Shown: positions 44,678 to 54,436 of the stretch, piece after piece
How positions within the stretch are numbered: position 1 is the first letter of the stretch
Layout of the letters: each line of letters begins with the position of its first letter
Assembly (NCBI GenBank): GCA_039654915.1
Contig: CM077599.1
Location: 69,160,001-69,224,000, forward strand
Source of the DNA: Aquilaria yunnanensis
Taxonomy: Eukaryota; Streptophyta; Magnoliopsida; Malvales; Thymelaeaceae
Length of the DNA stretch: 64,000 nucleotides
Direction: 5' to 3'
Notes under the pieces: generated by a model
What the model was told of the DNA's origin: nothing
The model's database searches: none
What the model saw: only the letters and a program-made list of their open reading frames with translations
Program-made: the position numbers and the translations under genes

Positions 44678-45321
44678 TGCTCTTCTACTTTGAGCAGGCC
44701 GCCTAGCACCTCTAGTTGGCCTTCTCTTAGGCCTCCACTATTATCCATATTGGGCCTCCCTCTTTGGGCCCTCACTGTTCCAGTGGTGACAGTGAGTTGG
44801 GCAGGCCCATCAATATCTTCTATGTCCAGCTCTTCTGCATCTGGACTTTCTTCTTCTTCTTCCCTCAATTCTTGTCTAATCTCAGATCTTATCCTTCTAG
44901 CTCTTGGGTTTCTCCTTTCCTCATCCTCATCATCACCATTTTCACTGGCTTGATCATCGAGTATAGGTTCTTTTCCTAGCCTCCTTCTTATTGGTGGCTC
45001 TCTTTGTTGCCCAGTAGGCTCTGGGACTTGGGCTTGACCCCTTGCCAGAATCTGCATGCTAGCTGCTAATTGGGCCATATTGGCCTGCATAGCTTCCATC
45101 ATTGCTTCCATTCTTGCCTCTCTTCTTTCTTGGGCATCAATGCTAGGCCCAGTAACATTAGCCCTTATGAGCTCAGAAGGCCTAACTTGGGCCTCTGGCA
45201 CAAAGCCAGCATTTTCATTCCCCTGATGGGAAGTTTCACTTTCATTTCGGCCTCGGTTCGTATTTCTGGTTCTCATCCTGGAATTAACAACAAGCAAGGC
45301 ACACAATTGCTCAATATTCAT
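44674..45321 (-). CDS. Tekay gag N-terminal ORF (215 codons)
   Basis: Starts at 45321 ([12 protein letters not shown]), with a second possible start at [11 protein letters not shown]. The product is charged. It has a Met/Gln-rich helix ([20 protein letters not shown]), an Arg-rich part ([13 protein letters not shown]) and a strongly acidic part ([19 protein letters not shown]). It ends KVEEQ at the TGA that overlaps the next ORF's ATG by 4 bp. In related gag proteins this charged region leads straight into a capsid domain starting near PPxFxGTxxPxxAEDW and reaching HWW. Here that segment is missing, and the next ORF picks up at WPEFEQVF. The join looks like a deletion of roughly 85-100 codons, with a resulting frame change. 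Confidence 0.8.
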   Translation of the reverse strand: MNIEQLCALLVVNSRMRTRNTNRGRNESETSHQGNENAGFVPEAQVRPSELIRANVTGPSIDAQERREARMEAMMEAMQANMAQLAASMQILARGQAQVPEPTGQQREPPIRRRLGKEPILDDQASENGDDEDEERRNPRARRIRSEIRQELREEEEESPDAEELDIEDIDGPAQLTVTTGTVRAQRGRPNMDNSGGLREGQLEVLGGLLKVEEQ

Positions 45322-45400
45322 AAATATTCATTAGTGGACTTAACCTATGTGGGAACAAGTCTATACTAAGAATCATAGACCAAAACTTTGGTCCTTAAGA

Positions 45401-45424
45401 GCAACTGTGCTCTGATACCAAGCT
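45401..45424 (-). other. Tekay primer-binding site (initiator-Met tRNA)
   Basis: Reading minus out of the right LTR gives AGCT then TGGTATCAGAGCACAG; TGGTATCAGAGC is a perfect plant initiator-Met tRNA primer site. Confidence 0.93.
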
Positions 45425-48342
45425 TGTCGTGCCCTAAACTGCCCCTGGCCCATTTGGGCCTGATTTTTTTTTTTTTTTAAACATGCAGCGGAAGTTTTCA
45501 TTACACAGAAGGGGCTTTTAAAACTCACTAAGACTTATGGGCACGAACCCCAGGATACTTATCGGTACTAGCTCGTTAAGTTCTTTAATTAAGGTTAAGT
45601 TGATGTGCTCTCAGAAACAAGCTAGTGCCTATGTGGATTTCATGTGTTCATTTTCATGGTCTTTACCGAGCTTAGCCAAGAATATGCATGGCAACTAAAA
45701 CACCAACTTAAGTTTAAAAACTTATTTTCATGCATATGCTTTGCATGCTTATGCGTTTTGGAGTTCACTAGTGCACATAATCACTTAATGCCTTTAAATG
45801 CAACTAATGCTTAGGCATGTATTAATTCACATACATGCATTTAAATTTCTTATTAGCCAAACTTTACACAAGCATCCAATTTCATGCTTTTTCTAAGTTT
45901 ACTTGCATGTTCTTTACTAAATGAGCATACATAGCCAAACATTGCATGCTTTTAACATAGACATGGGCTTATGGGCCTTTTAGTACTTAACATGCATATG
46001 GCCCAAAATTAACCAAGAATAAAATCAAAATTTTTAAGTTCTTATTTAAGCCCAATTTCAACATGCTTCAAATTTCATGAAAACATAACCCATAAATTCA
46101 TGCATGGGCCTTGGTAAGTCCACCAAGCAATAAAAATACCCGAAAATGTCCAAGTCCATAATACAAGCCCAAAGCCAAGTTTTGGCCAAATTTTAGCTAA
46201 GTCCATAATTTGGTCACTAAAGTTAGACCAACAAAAACATGCTTAAAAGCAACCCATAAATTCACAAAGCCATGGAACACAAATTTCCACCTTAATAGAC
46301 CTTGTTCCCACAATTCTAAGACTTCAAGTCCTGCACAGAAAGTCCACATTTTTTTAGCTTGTTTACAAGCAGCTTATATACTTAGAATACTTAGAATATT
46401 TTGAGCAATACCATACACAAATCCAACCTTAGAATACAGAAAGAGTACTCAAGACTCTTAGCTTGATCTTTCAAGCAAACCTTTACCTACAAAAGTAGAG
46501 TAGGGCGGGTGAGTTATAAAACTCAATAAGGATTCCGTGGCATCCAATGCCTAACTTATGGCCTCCAAGGCCTAACATATGCCAAGAATGTAATGGCAAA
46601 ATAATCCTTATTCCTGCAAAGGAAACATAAAGACAAAGAAAACAAAAAGATACATGCATATAGCAATAATATCATAATCGGGGGTTAGCATGCACAACAA
46701 ATCAAAGAAGCACACAAACACACGCCACTTAACACTTTGTTCACAGAAGGGCAGCAAGCATCCCTCAAGTTTTAGTTCATTAATTTCATATACTTAATGT
46801 TTTCGGAGAGCTCACTTAGCATAGGAATTAAGGTGGCCGCCTTAACTCCTAGCCCATAATGCTTGCTTACTTAACTTAGCTCATGAGCAAAACAGAATTG
46901 CCGAAGCAATAACATAACTTAAGCCCTCTTAGCACTCCTAGGATCACATGGTTCTTTGACCATCACCTAGGGGCCCGAATACTCACATAAAAAGGCCATG
47001 GAATTATACCATGCAATAAAGTGAGTATAGGAATCCTTACCCACAACACCGAAAGCTTTATAAGCTTATTTTCCTTCGTTTTCCTTGCTTGTTGACTCTA
47101 GAAATTGTTTTCTAGCATAAGAACCAAGATGGGCCGAATTTTATTAGTAACCATTAGATACCAAGAACACTTGGTGATTAACTCAAATAACACAAAATAC
47201 CAAGAACACTTGGTGTACACTTACAGAACCTCACAGAAGAGGTAAGGCCAATTTCTTGTGCTTGATGTTCTTCAAGCTTCTTCTTGATTTCTTGCTTCTA
47301 ATGAAATTAGGAACTCAATCACACAAAGAGCTCCTTGAGTGGAGTTTAAAACCTCCAAGAAATGGAAATGGCCAAATTTTCCTCCTTGGTTTTCTTTGAA
47401 TTCTTCATCTGATTCTTGCTCTTTATGGTCTTAGAGCTTGAATTCAACCAAGAATACTTGGTTTTAATTTGAGGAATGATTATTTCTAGCTATGGACGAA
47501 TATTTGGATGAGAAAAGAGTTGGAAATGTGTTTGGAATGATGAGACTTGGTATGGAAGAAAATGGAGAGAGAATGAGAGAGTTTGAGAGCAAATGGCTTT
47601 GAATGAGTGGAGTGATTATGTTTTAATGTGTGGGAAGGTAATGGCCAGCCCTATGGGAAGGAAAATGAGTGTATAATGTGCTTGGAAGGTGGGAGACAAG
47701 ATTAAAAGAGATGAAGACTAATTGGAAGACTTTTGGGTAAGTTTGGTAGAAAAAGTCAAAAGTAGGTGAAGAAAGAATCCAAGGTAATGATTAAGGGTGG
47801 GAGGTGGATTAAAATAATAGGAAATTAATATTGTGTTTGAAATGAGTGGGAGACAAGATTTAATGGATGGAAGACTAATTGGAAGACTTTTGTGTAAGTT
47901 TGGTAGAAAAAGTCAAAAGTAGGTGAAGAAAGAATCCAAGGTAATGATTAAGGGTGGGAGGTGGATTAAAATAATAGGATTTGGAGGAAGGTGACATAAA
48001 ATATTGGGAATTGGAAGGGCATGGCTGGCTAAGGCATCCAAAGCCATTAAAATGGCATAATTCCCCCTTTAGTCCTCCAACTTTCTAAATTTGGGCAATT
48101 GAGCCCAACCACTAAAAATCCCTTTGTTCAATTTAGTCCCTCATCTTTAAAAACCACCATTTTCATTACTATTTCTCTTGGCCTAAGCCAAGCTTATTTT
48201 TAAGACGTTCAACACTCAATTATGCACATGCCATATTGTCTTCTCAATTTAATTGAGCTAAATTCCCGATTAAGGAAAAATTCTTATGCTCCAAATCCAT
48301 TTAACCCGGGACCTAATCACTTTGGATTGTCCGGGCATTACA
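45425..48342 (-). repeat. Tekay 5' LTR (right copy), 2918 bp
   Basis: Same length as the left copy, with six substitutions and no indels seen. Contains the 157 bp duplication at 47689-47978 and supplies the promoter for the minus-strand transcript. Confidence 0.97.
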
Positions 48343-48347
48343 CTAAA
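48343..48347. repeat. Target duplication of the Tekay element, right copy (CTAAA)
   Basis: Exact match to 37552-37556. Confidence 0.95.
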
Positions 48348-49060
48348 TGTCCAAAGTTATTGGAAGGTTTCTTGTAAGTTTGTGATATGATCGTTGGGTA
48401 CTTAGCTTTTAACTATCATATCGTTAACATACACTTCCAAGTTTCTCCCAATCTAGGGGTCGAACACCTTATTCATTAACCTCTGATATGTGGCTCCTGT
48501 GTTCTCGAGTTCGAAGGGCATTCTGACATAACAATACCTCTCGACATCCATAATGAATGCCATTTTTTCCCTCATTTTTGGGGTTAATCCAAATTTTGTG
48601 GTACCCACTGAATGCATCTAGGAAACTCAATAGCCCATATTTGGTAGTGGAGTCTACCAGTTGGTTTATTGAAGGTAAAGGATATGAGTCCTTTAGACAA
48701 GCATCGTTGACATTTCGGAAGTCAATGCACATTTGGAGCTTATCACTCCCTTCCTTGGTAGCAGCAATGATGCTGCTGAGCCAGTCAGGATATTTGACTT
48801 CCCTTATTATACCGACTTCCATTAGTTATTGAATTTATTTTTTGATGAAGTTGTTCTTATGCATCGATATGCTGTGCTTTTTCTGCCCAACAGGCCTTGC
48901 TTCAGGACATATTTTGAGATTATGCTGGATTATGTCCAGATCTATTCCTGGCATATCCTTCAGGGAATAAGCAAATAGATCTTTGTTCATTGATAGAATG
49001 GATACAAGTCTTTCTTTTTCACCTTCCACATATTTTTTCCTTATTTAGGTACTTTGCCCA
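48348..49060 (-). pseudogene. Tat reverse transcriptase, N-terminal and palm part
   Basis: On minus it reads RLVSILSMNKDLFAYSLKDM, PGIDLDIIQHNL, VGIIREVKYPDWLSS, KLQMCIDFRNVNDACLKDSY and SFLDAFSGYHKI, the standard Tat RT N-terminus and fingers. A stop near 48833-48835 falls between FIKK and the EVGIIREV motif. The catalytic dyad region is degraded (YCQNALRTREH in place of the PFGLKNAGATYQR form). It continues at 37556 beyond the nested element. Confidence 0.85.
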
Positions 49061-49302
49061 GGGATTAACTCTATATCCTTAGTTTCTATTTTCTCAATAT
49101 CACCCTTTTCCCATTCTATACCACTTTTGGCAAGTGTGCTCCCCTTCCCTGAACTCTATAGGTGGACTTTGGCAGGACTTTGCTTTACTTTGATAAACAC
49201 TTTCCTAACATCAGCTTGATCGATGTATATTTCGGCATCTTCTTCTTTTGCCTCAAATGTGGCAGTTAGTTACTTTACGTTAGTTCAGAGATGAAGGTTG
49301 CC
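49061..49302 (-). other. Tat protease-RT linker
   Basis: Spacer in the polyprotein between the protease and RT. On minus it is acidic and Ser/Thr-rich with stops, and contains no catalytic motif. Confidence 0.5.
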
Positions 49303-49750
49303 CTATGTCTGTCTGCCGAGGATGGCGTTGTAAGATGATGGAACATCTATGACTATGAATCTTATTATAGTAGAGGCAAAGAGCTCCTCCTTTGTCTTTA
49401 CCGAAGTGCCTTTCAGCATGAGTAGGAGGTCAATCCATCCCAACACGGGGAGTTCAATAGGTCCTACCCTAAAGGTGGGTGAAGTCATCGGTTTGAGCTC
49501 ACTTTTGGTAATACCCAAGCTTGGTAGTAAATGGGCAAAAAAGACATTGGCCTTTGAACCATCGTCGAAGAGTACTCTCTTGACATCCCAATTTTTGATC
49601 TTAGCCATGATCAGGAAAGGATGATTGTGTGGAAACTTCACCACAGACCCATCCCTTCGAGTGAATTTGTTTGCGAGGGTGTCAAGCTCCATCATTGCCA
49701 TTTCCCACACCTTCCTCTTTCTCTCAGCCGAGGGTATTTCAATGGTGATT
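49303..49750 (-). pseudogene. Tat protease region
   Basis: The minus frame 49710-49303 contains NWDVKRVLFDDGSKANVFF, matching the Tat protease active site of the form VKRVLVDxGSSADIL; here the sequence is DDGSKA. It is followed by TFRVGPIELPVLGWIDLLL and FIVIDVPSSYNAILGR, a conserved pair of Tat protease motifs. The frame is open over 135 codons but isolated by stops on both sides. Confidence 0.8.
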
Positions 49751-51369
49751 GTCTAGATTACCCCAGCTAAATGTGGTGGGTTTTTCCATGGACTTTGGTT
49801 TGTCCGACGTCTGTCTGAATCATACTCCTCATCTTCTCCCTTCTGCTCATCCTCTTTTTTTCCCCTTTGTTTGGGCGAGGGTATTCTCAGATACTTCCAA
49901 AGTTGGCCTTGTTTGATGAGGGACTCAATGTATTTCCTCAATTGAAAACAATCTTCTGTGTCATGGCCATGGTTCTAATGGAATTTATAGTATTTTTCAT
50001 GTTCTTCTTATTTTCTGAAGTCATGGGCTTTGGCCATTGTATTAACGTTCCCCGTCTTTCCAAGGTCATCAAAATATTCACCCTTGTGGCCTTCAAGGGG
50101 GTGAACGCCATTAGCCTTTTGCTTCTGGTTTTCTGAGGTTGGTCACTATAGAACAGTGGTTGGTGACCCTGACCTTCGAAGTATTGATGGTCTGTCTTCA
50201 ACCCTCTCATCCTTAGCTCTTCAGCGATCATGTGCTGCTCGACTCTTCAGTAGAACTCCCTTAAGGTTTGTGAGGGGTCATTGGAGAACTCGTTGAAGAG
50301 TTGAGTGTCCCTTTTGAGACTTCAGATCATTGCCAATATCCGGATCTCGAGACGGAACTCAGGGACACTAAGGGCCTCTCAGTTGAACCTTTTGACGTAG
50401 TCCCAAATGGTCTCCCCAATCTTCTGGGATATGTCGAACATCTGGACAGGCATCTTCGCCAGAGAGCTGTTTTCTATGAATTGCTGGGTGAAGGCGGTGG
50501 ACAACTCTTGGAAGCCCATAATGGTTCCAGGTGCCAGGGAATTGTACCACATGGTTGCTAGCCCGAAGAGAGTCACTTCAAAGTATTTGTAGAGGGTGGA
50601 ATCATCGGCACCATGGAGCACCATACTCCTTTTATACTTAGTCAGATGAGCTTGAGGATCGCTTCACCCATCATAGGTCTCCAGGTGAGGTACCCGGAAG
50701 TCACTAGGCATTGGTGCTTCAATTACCACCTGGATGAACGGGGACTCATCTCCGGTGAAGGTCTCAGATAACTTTGACCAGACTGGTTTTTGGGAGACTT
50801 GTTTCTCAACCTTGTCCAACCTCTTCAAGAATTTCTCCATCAGAACAATGGTACTATTTTCTCCCCATTGTCGATGAAGATACGACAAAAGAGAATGACA
50901 TCTTTTCCTTGGCGAGTAATTTCAATGACGAGGAGATGGGGTCTTCTCCTAGGGAGATTGACTCCAATGCCAGAAGGGCCTTGGTTGCTTCGATTTGGAC
51001 CTCACTGTATACAGCCCATGCGATGGCTGGTTCTCCGTGGAATACCCTTCATAGAGGCTCTTATTAGGTGAACTTCGACGAGATGACTAGCACCCCTTCT
51101 TCAGGTAAACCTCTAGGATGGGGGTCCTTGTATAAGAACGTGCATGTGACCATCTTTGGCTGAGTTGCTGAGTCATTTCAGCCACCATAGAGTGCTGGAA
51201 ATTGTGCAGAAAACCTATAGTAACCATCAGAGGGCGTTCGTCCTCCGACAGAAAGGGCTTCGGGGGCATTTGATCATCTGCCGTCAAAGGATCAGGTGCG
51301 GAGTGAGACTTTGAAATATGCTTGTCCTTGGAATGCCAAGTCTTTACGACGGCAACCTGGGAGTGATTT
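49751..51369 (-). pseudogene. Tat gag (decayed)
   Basis: Capsid motifs on minus: PSDFRVPHLETYDG (50710-50664), SMVLHGADDSTLYKYFEVTL, GLATMWYNSLAPGTI and FTQQFIENSS (50624-50400). TGG-to-TGA is the likely change just after ETYDG. Further on, GHDTEDCFQLRKYIESLI (49965-49915) is the usual post-capsid HxxDTEDC motif, followed by a charged KKEDEQKGEDEEYDSDRRR stretch. Several stops. This Gag would have formed the particle. Confidence 0.85.
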
Positions 51370-51387
51370 CCTATAGATGGTGCCAAA
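51370..51387 (-). other. Tat primer-binding site
   Basis: On minus, directly after the LTR end GCATTA, the sequence is TTTGGCACCATCTATAGG. It differs from TTTGGCGCCGTCTGTGGG only by G-to-A type changes. Confidence 0.75.
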
Positions 51388-52076
51388 TAATGCTTGAGGA
51401 CATCTTCAATGGAGGACATATTGGACCTCCGGTAGCACTTCGCTTGAGTGATACTTGTAACACTTAAAGAACATGGGTTAGGAGCTCCTCGGAGTGTTTT
51501 CTAGGGGGGATCTCCGATGCCCAAGTTTGTGTATACGGGGGAGGTTGCTAAGAGTAGAGAGTAGAAATAGGGTGTCTCTTGTGTGTATTACTTGGGAGCC
51601 TCCTAAGTATTTGTAGGAGGCTTGGAAGAGAAAGCCATTGTACATGAGTTGAGCAGATTAGGACACATGGTTGGCCAGATTTGCTGGACATTCGGTTTGT
51701 ACCTCGGGGAGAGGTGTCGCCAGCTATTTGTAGGTGGTTACCCTCAAAGGGTAGGGGCGTGTGCAAGGTTCCTGTTAATGGTCCCTCAAAATTGTGCATT
51801 TTTCATCTTTTATTAGGACTTCTTGGGGACTTGAGACTACCTTCGAGAGTGTAATCATCTCTGAAGGTGGTTAGGGAAAGCTTATCAGAGGCATAAACCG
51901 TGTTCAGGAGGCATCTTTCATATCGAAGGTGGCAGGCTTTTGTCTCTGAGGTTGGTCATGTGATCGTTTAAGGGTGGTACCTAGAACTGTATTGAAGTTA
52001 GTCATAGGGCATTTCTAAGGGTGGTGTTAGGTCCGCCAATCTGAAGGTTCTATGGGTGATAGCCCTTCGGCTATTA
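51388..52076 (-). repeat. Tat 5' LTR (right copy)
   Basis: Co-linear with 31366-32064 and clearly more diverged than the Tekay LTR pair. Both termini have mutated from TG/CA to TA. Confidence 0.85.
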
Positions 52077-52081
52077 AAGAC
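52077..52081. repeat. Target duplication of the Tat element, right copy (AAGAC)
   Basis: Pairs with AAGAT at 31361-31365. Confidence 0.75.
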
Positions 52082-53216
52082 ACATGTTGCAGATTCAACC
52101 TAAAACCATAAAATGTTACACCATTTGTCCTCTAATGATAAAAATTGTTGTAATAATGTCCTACCATTCGGTTAGGCCGTTAAAAAGTAACGGAATGAGG
52201 GGGACAATGTGCAATCAATCCTAAAACTTAATAAAATTTCTATTTGAGTCATAAAACTTTGTTATTTTCTAGTTTAGTTGTAAAACACGTACAAATTATT
52301 TTATGGGACACTAGACACACAGCTCAGGTCGACTCATCAACATAGAAACCTAAAATCAACAATCTGATACAGCCAGTTAGAAAATTCAAGCACCGAAGAA
52401 GAACCAAAAGAAACCTCAAAATTCAATCTGATAAGACACATCTACCGCCCCTAACCAATCTCCACTTCTGCCTTCGTTGCCTTATCTTGCTTCTCTTTCC
52501 TCATCATTCGCTATAACAACACCAATAGATTTCCTCACAAACACTTGATATCCTCACCGAGACCTAACCTCATAAACTCTTGATGCCCGATCTCGTTGCC
52601 GATTCTTGATGTACTTGGATCTCATCTCGTTGTGCTCTGATCTCATCTTCTATCGTTGACCCATCGCGCTTCGACACAGTCACGTAGAGCTCCGATCTCA
52701 TCCCCTTGCCTCCATCACCATTTCTCTTCTGCTTGACCTGATTACACAACCAAATTGATGACATTGTAAGAAAAAGAGGGGATGACCTAATTGAGGAAGA
52801 GTGAAGGATGGCAGTGGTAGGCAAACAACTATGGATGACCGTCAAAAGGATGGGGAAAAGATGGGTTGAGGAAGGTGAGGGGATGACCGATGAGGGGAAG
52901 AAATGGGCTAGGAAATGGAATTGATCCTAAATTAAAAAAATAAGAAACAAAAATTTATAGGATGGAGGGCGGTTAGGAGAAGGTAGTTTGATAGTAAGAT
53001 GCAAATGTTTTGAGGTTTCTATGGTACATAGAAAGTTTTTTAGGAGTTATAACTAGTTTTTCACATTTTTTTCATCCATTTTAACAATTACAATTAACAG
53101 TTGGACAAATGGTGTAATATTTTCATAGTTAGAGGATGAACGATGTTACATTTTATAGTTTCAAGCTGAATCTGCAACATAGGTCTTAGTTTAGGGACAA
53201 CATGGGCCATTTACCC
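52082..53216. mobile_element. Right arm of the Mutator-like element
   Basis: Contains the inner part of the left inverted repeat (52082 to about 52150), a spacer, and the full right inverted repeat (about 53090-53216). The spacer around 52440-52760 has repeated GATCTCGTTG / GATCTCATC phrases and a minus frame at 52570-52845 without a recognised domain; it may be captured DNA. Confidence 0.7.
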
Positions 53217-53225
53217 TATATTTTA
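53217..53225. repeat. Target duplication of the Mutator-like element, right copy
   Basis: TATATTTTA; compare TATATTTTC at 31323-31331. Confidence 0.6.
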
Positions 53226-54436
53226 TTTCTTTCAAGTTATTTTTTATTTGACTTCACTAACAGTTTTAATATTTTCTTATAATTAACTAATTTGAGTCAC
53301 TTGAAGTTATTTTACTTTATATTATATTATATTATATTAGTTTATTCTATTTACCTTAAATTGTGTCTTTGCTATGATTTCATCTTTTAATTGTTTATTT
53401 CATTAACAATTTTCATAATTATTAGTTTTGTTAACAATTTTTTGTGCAGGTTTAATATTTATGTCAATTGAGTCTATAGTGTTTACTTAAATTAATTTTT
53501 ATTTCATCATATATTTTATTTCTATTTTTACCTTTATTTACATTTTAACTTCTTTTGTTTTCATTTTATTTTTTTTTCAAAGTCTTGTGTTATGCTTTTT
53601 AGGTACCGAAAAGATCACTACATGAGAAAGTCTTCCACCATTAATCTAAGAAAATTTGAGGTGTTCCTGACTATCCTTAACACATTGAACCTTGCAACTG
53701 AAATGATTTTACAATTCTTGTTGCAACCATTTCACCAAGCATCCACGTACGCATCCTAATTGGTCACCTAAGGCTCTCATTCACATGGGGCCCAAACTAA
53801 GTAGACTTTCATCTCGCCTCACACTTGGGTACATAGAAAGTTAGTGAGTTTAACTCAAGTTCAAGCCTAATAACAAAATCCACCATCTTTCTTGTTTGTC
53901 ATATAAAATGTCCGTGAATTCTTTTTATTCATATTGATTGGTTTTTGCTTGTTTTATGCTTGTTTTAGGTGAGTTGGGTGCCTAACACATTTCCAATTTG
54001 AACTCAATCCCCGATCCTAAAATCTTTGGTTTTTATGTAAAATTCACATTTTTCATTGATTTGGAGTCAAATTGTGCTTTTCTCTTAATTTTTACCCATT
54101 TTTCAAACTAAGGTAGCGACTTTATTTTCCTATACCCTAGTGTGAGGATCTGCGTGGATTCATGCCAACAATTGCAACCATGCTCGAGGGGCTGTTGAGG
54201 TTGAGGCCACTTACACAATAACGTACATCAAATGCAAAACAAAAGTACCATACAACTTTGTATAGTAATTGATGATGCACAATTAAAATGAACAAATTTG
54301 CATAACATTGTGCAAGTCAAATCCAAGAATACACAAATTAAGATAATAATTTACATGTTTTAAAAATACAAGATCAATTATACATATATTAAAATTTGAA
54401 TGAGTGTAAATCTACATTCTTTTATAAATGCATTTA
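53226..54436. other. Unassigned AT-rich stretch with an ATATT microsatellite
   Basis: No gene is seen. Positions about 53317-53339 are a (TATAT)n microsatellite of four to five units. Around 53600-53880 there is a less AT-rich block that reads like decayed retrotransposon coding sequence (RYRKDHYMRKSS) but cannot be assigned. The 23 bases at 54224-54246 recur at 63978-64000. Confidence 0.45.

Larger units (their letters stand above)
37557..48342 (-). mobile_element. Very young Tekay/Del-type chromovirus (Ty3/gypsy), 10.8 kb
   Basis: Complete element with two 2918 bp LTRs, perfect CTAAA target duplications, an initiator-Met primer site, a polypurine tract, a gag-like ORF and a 1396-codon gag-pol ORF, all on minus. 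By eye the LTRs differ at only six positions (near 37967, 39783, 39963, 40148, 40157 and 40237), so the insertion is recent. A chromodomain-like C-terminus and two zinc knuckles place it in the chromoviruses, close to Tekay/Del. It sits in the RT region of the Tat element. Two defects are notable: Gag lacks the N-terminal half of the capsid domain, and the protease active-site Asp is Asn. Confidence 0.95.
31366..52076 (-). mobile_element. Ty3/gypsy Tat-lineage retrotransposon, decayed, interrupted by a Tekay element
   Basis: The element is about 9.9 kb without its 10.8 kb nested insert. LTRs of about 0.7 kb lie at 31366-32064 and 51388-52076. The primer site next to the right LTR (TTTGGCACCATCTATAGGAA on minus) is a mutated form of TTTGGCGCCGTCTGTGGGAA, typical of Tat elements. 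The coding strand is minus: gag, protease, RT, RNase H and an integrase remnant, then a long 3' region with an antisense accessory ORF. Tat identity rests on the primer site, the VPHLETYDG gag and DMPGIDLDIIQHNL pol motifs, and the antisense ORF. Coding regions carry stops throughout and the integrase core is absent. Confidence 0.9.
31332..53216. mobile_element. Non-autonomous Mutator-like element split by the Tat retrotransposon
   Basis: Ignoring the Tat insert (31366-52076 plus one 5 bp target copy), the two parts 31332-31365 and 52082-53216 make an element of about 1.17 kb. Its ends are long inverted repeats. The left end reads TGGTAAATGGC, then TTAAGAC, CATGTTGCAGATTCA, ATAAAATGTTACACC. 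The right end on the opposite strand reads GGGTAAATGGC, then CTAAGAC, TATGTTGCAGATTCA, ATAAAATGTAACA. The repeats extend for at least about 130 bp. With the 9 bp flanks this points to a MULE. No transposase is visible; the interior is non-coding or carries captured sequence of unknown origin. Confidence 0.75.

Noticed and set aside
44660..44690. ATGA overlap of the two Tekay ORFs as a programmed translational coupling or frameshift site
   Set aside because: No slippery sequence is visible, and the missing capsid segment at exactly this point makes a deletion joint the simpler explanation.
44429..44953. 174-codon plus frame rich in Ser and Pro
   Set aside because: Antisense to the Tekay gag ORFs; its composition is the complement of Glu/Arg-rich coding sequence.
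48343..49060. Considered as a continuation of the Tekay pol
   Set aside because: It lies outside the Tekay LTR and target duplication, and its motifs (DMPGID, VKYPDWL, DAFSGYHKI) are of the Tat type.
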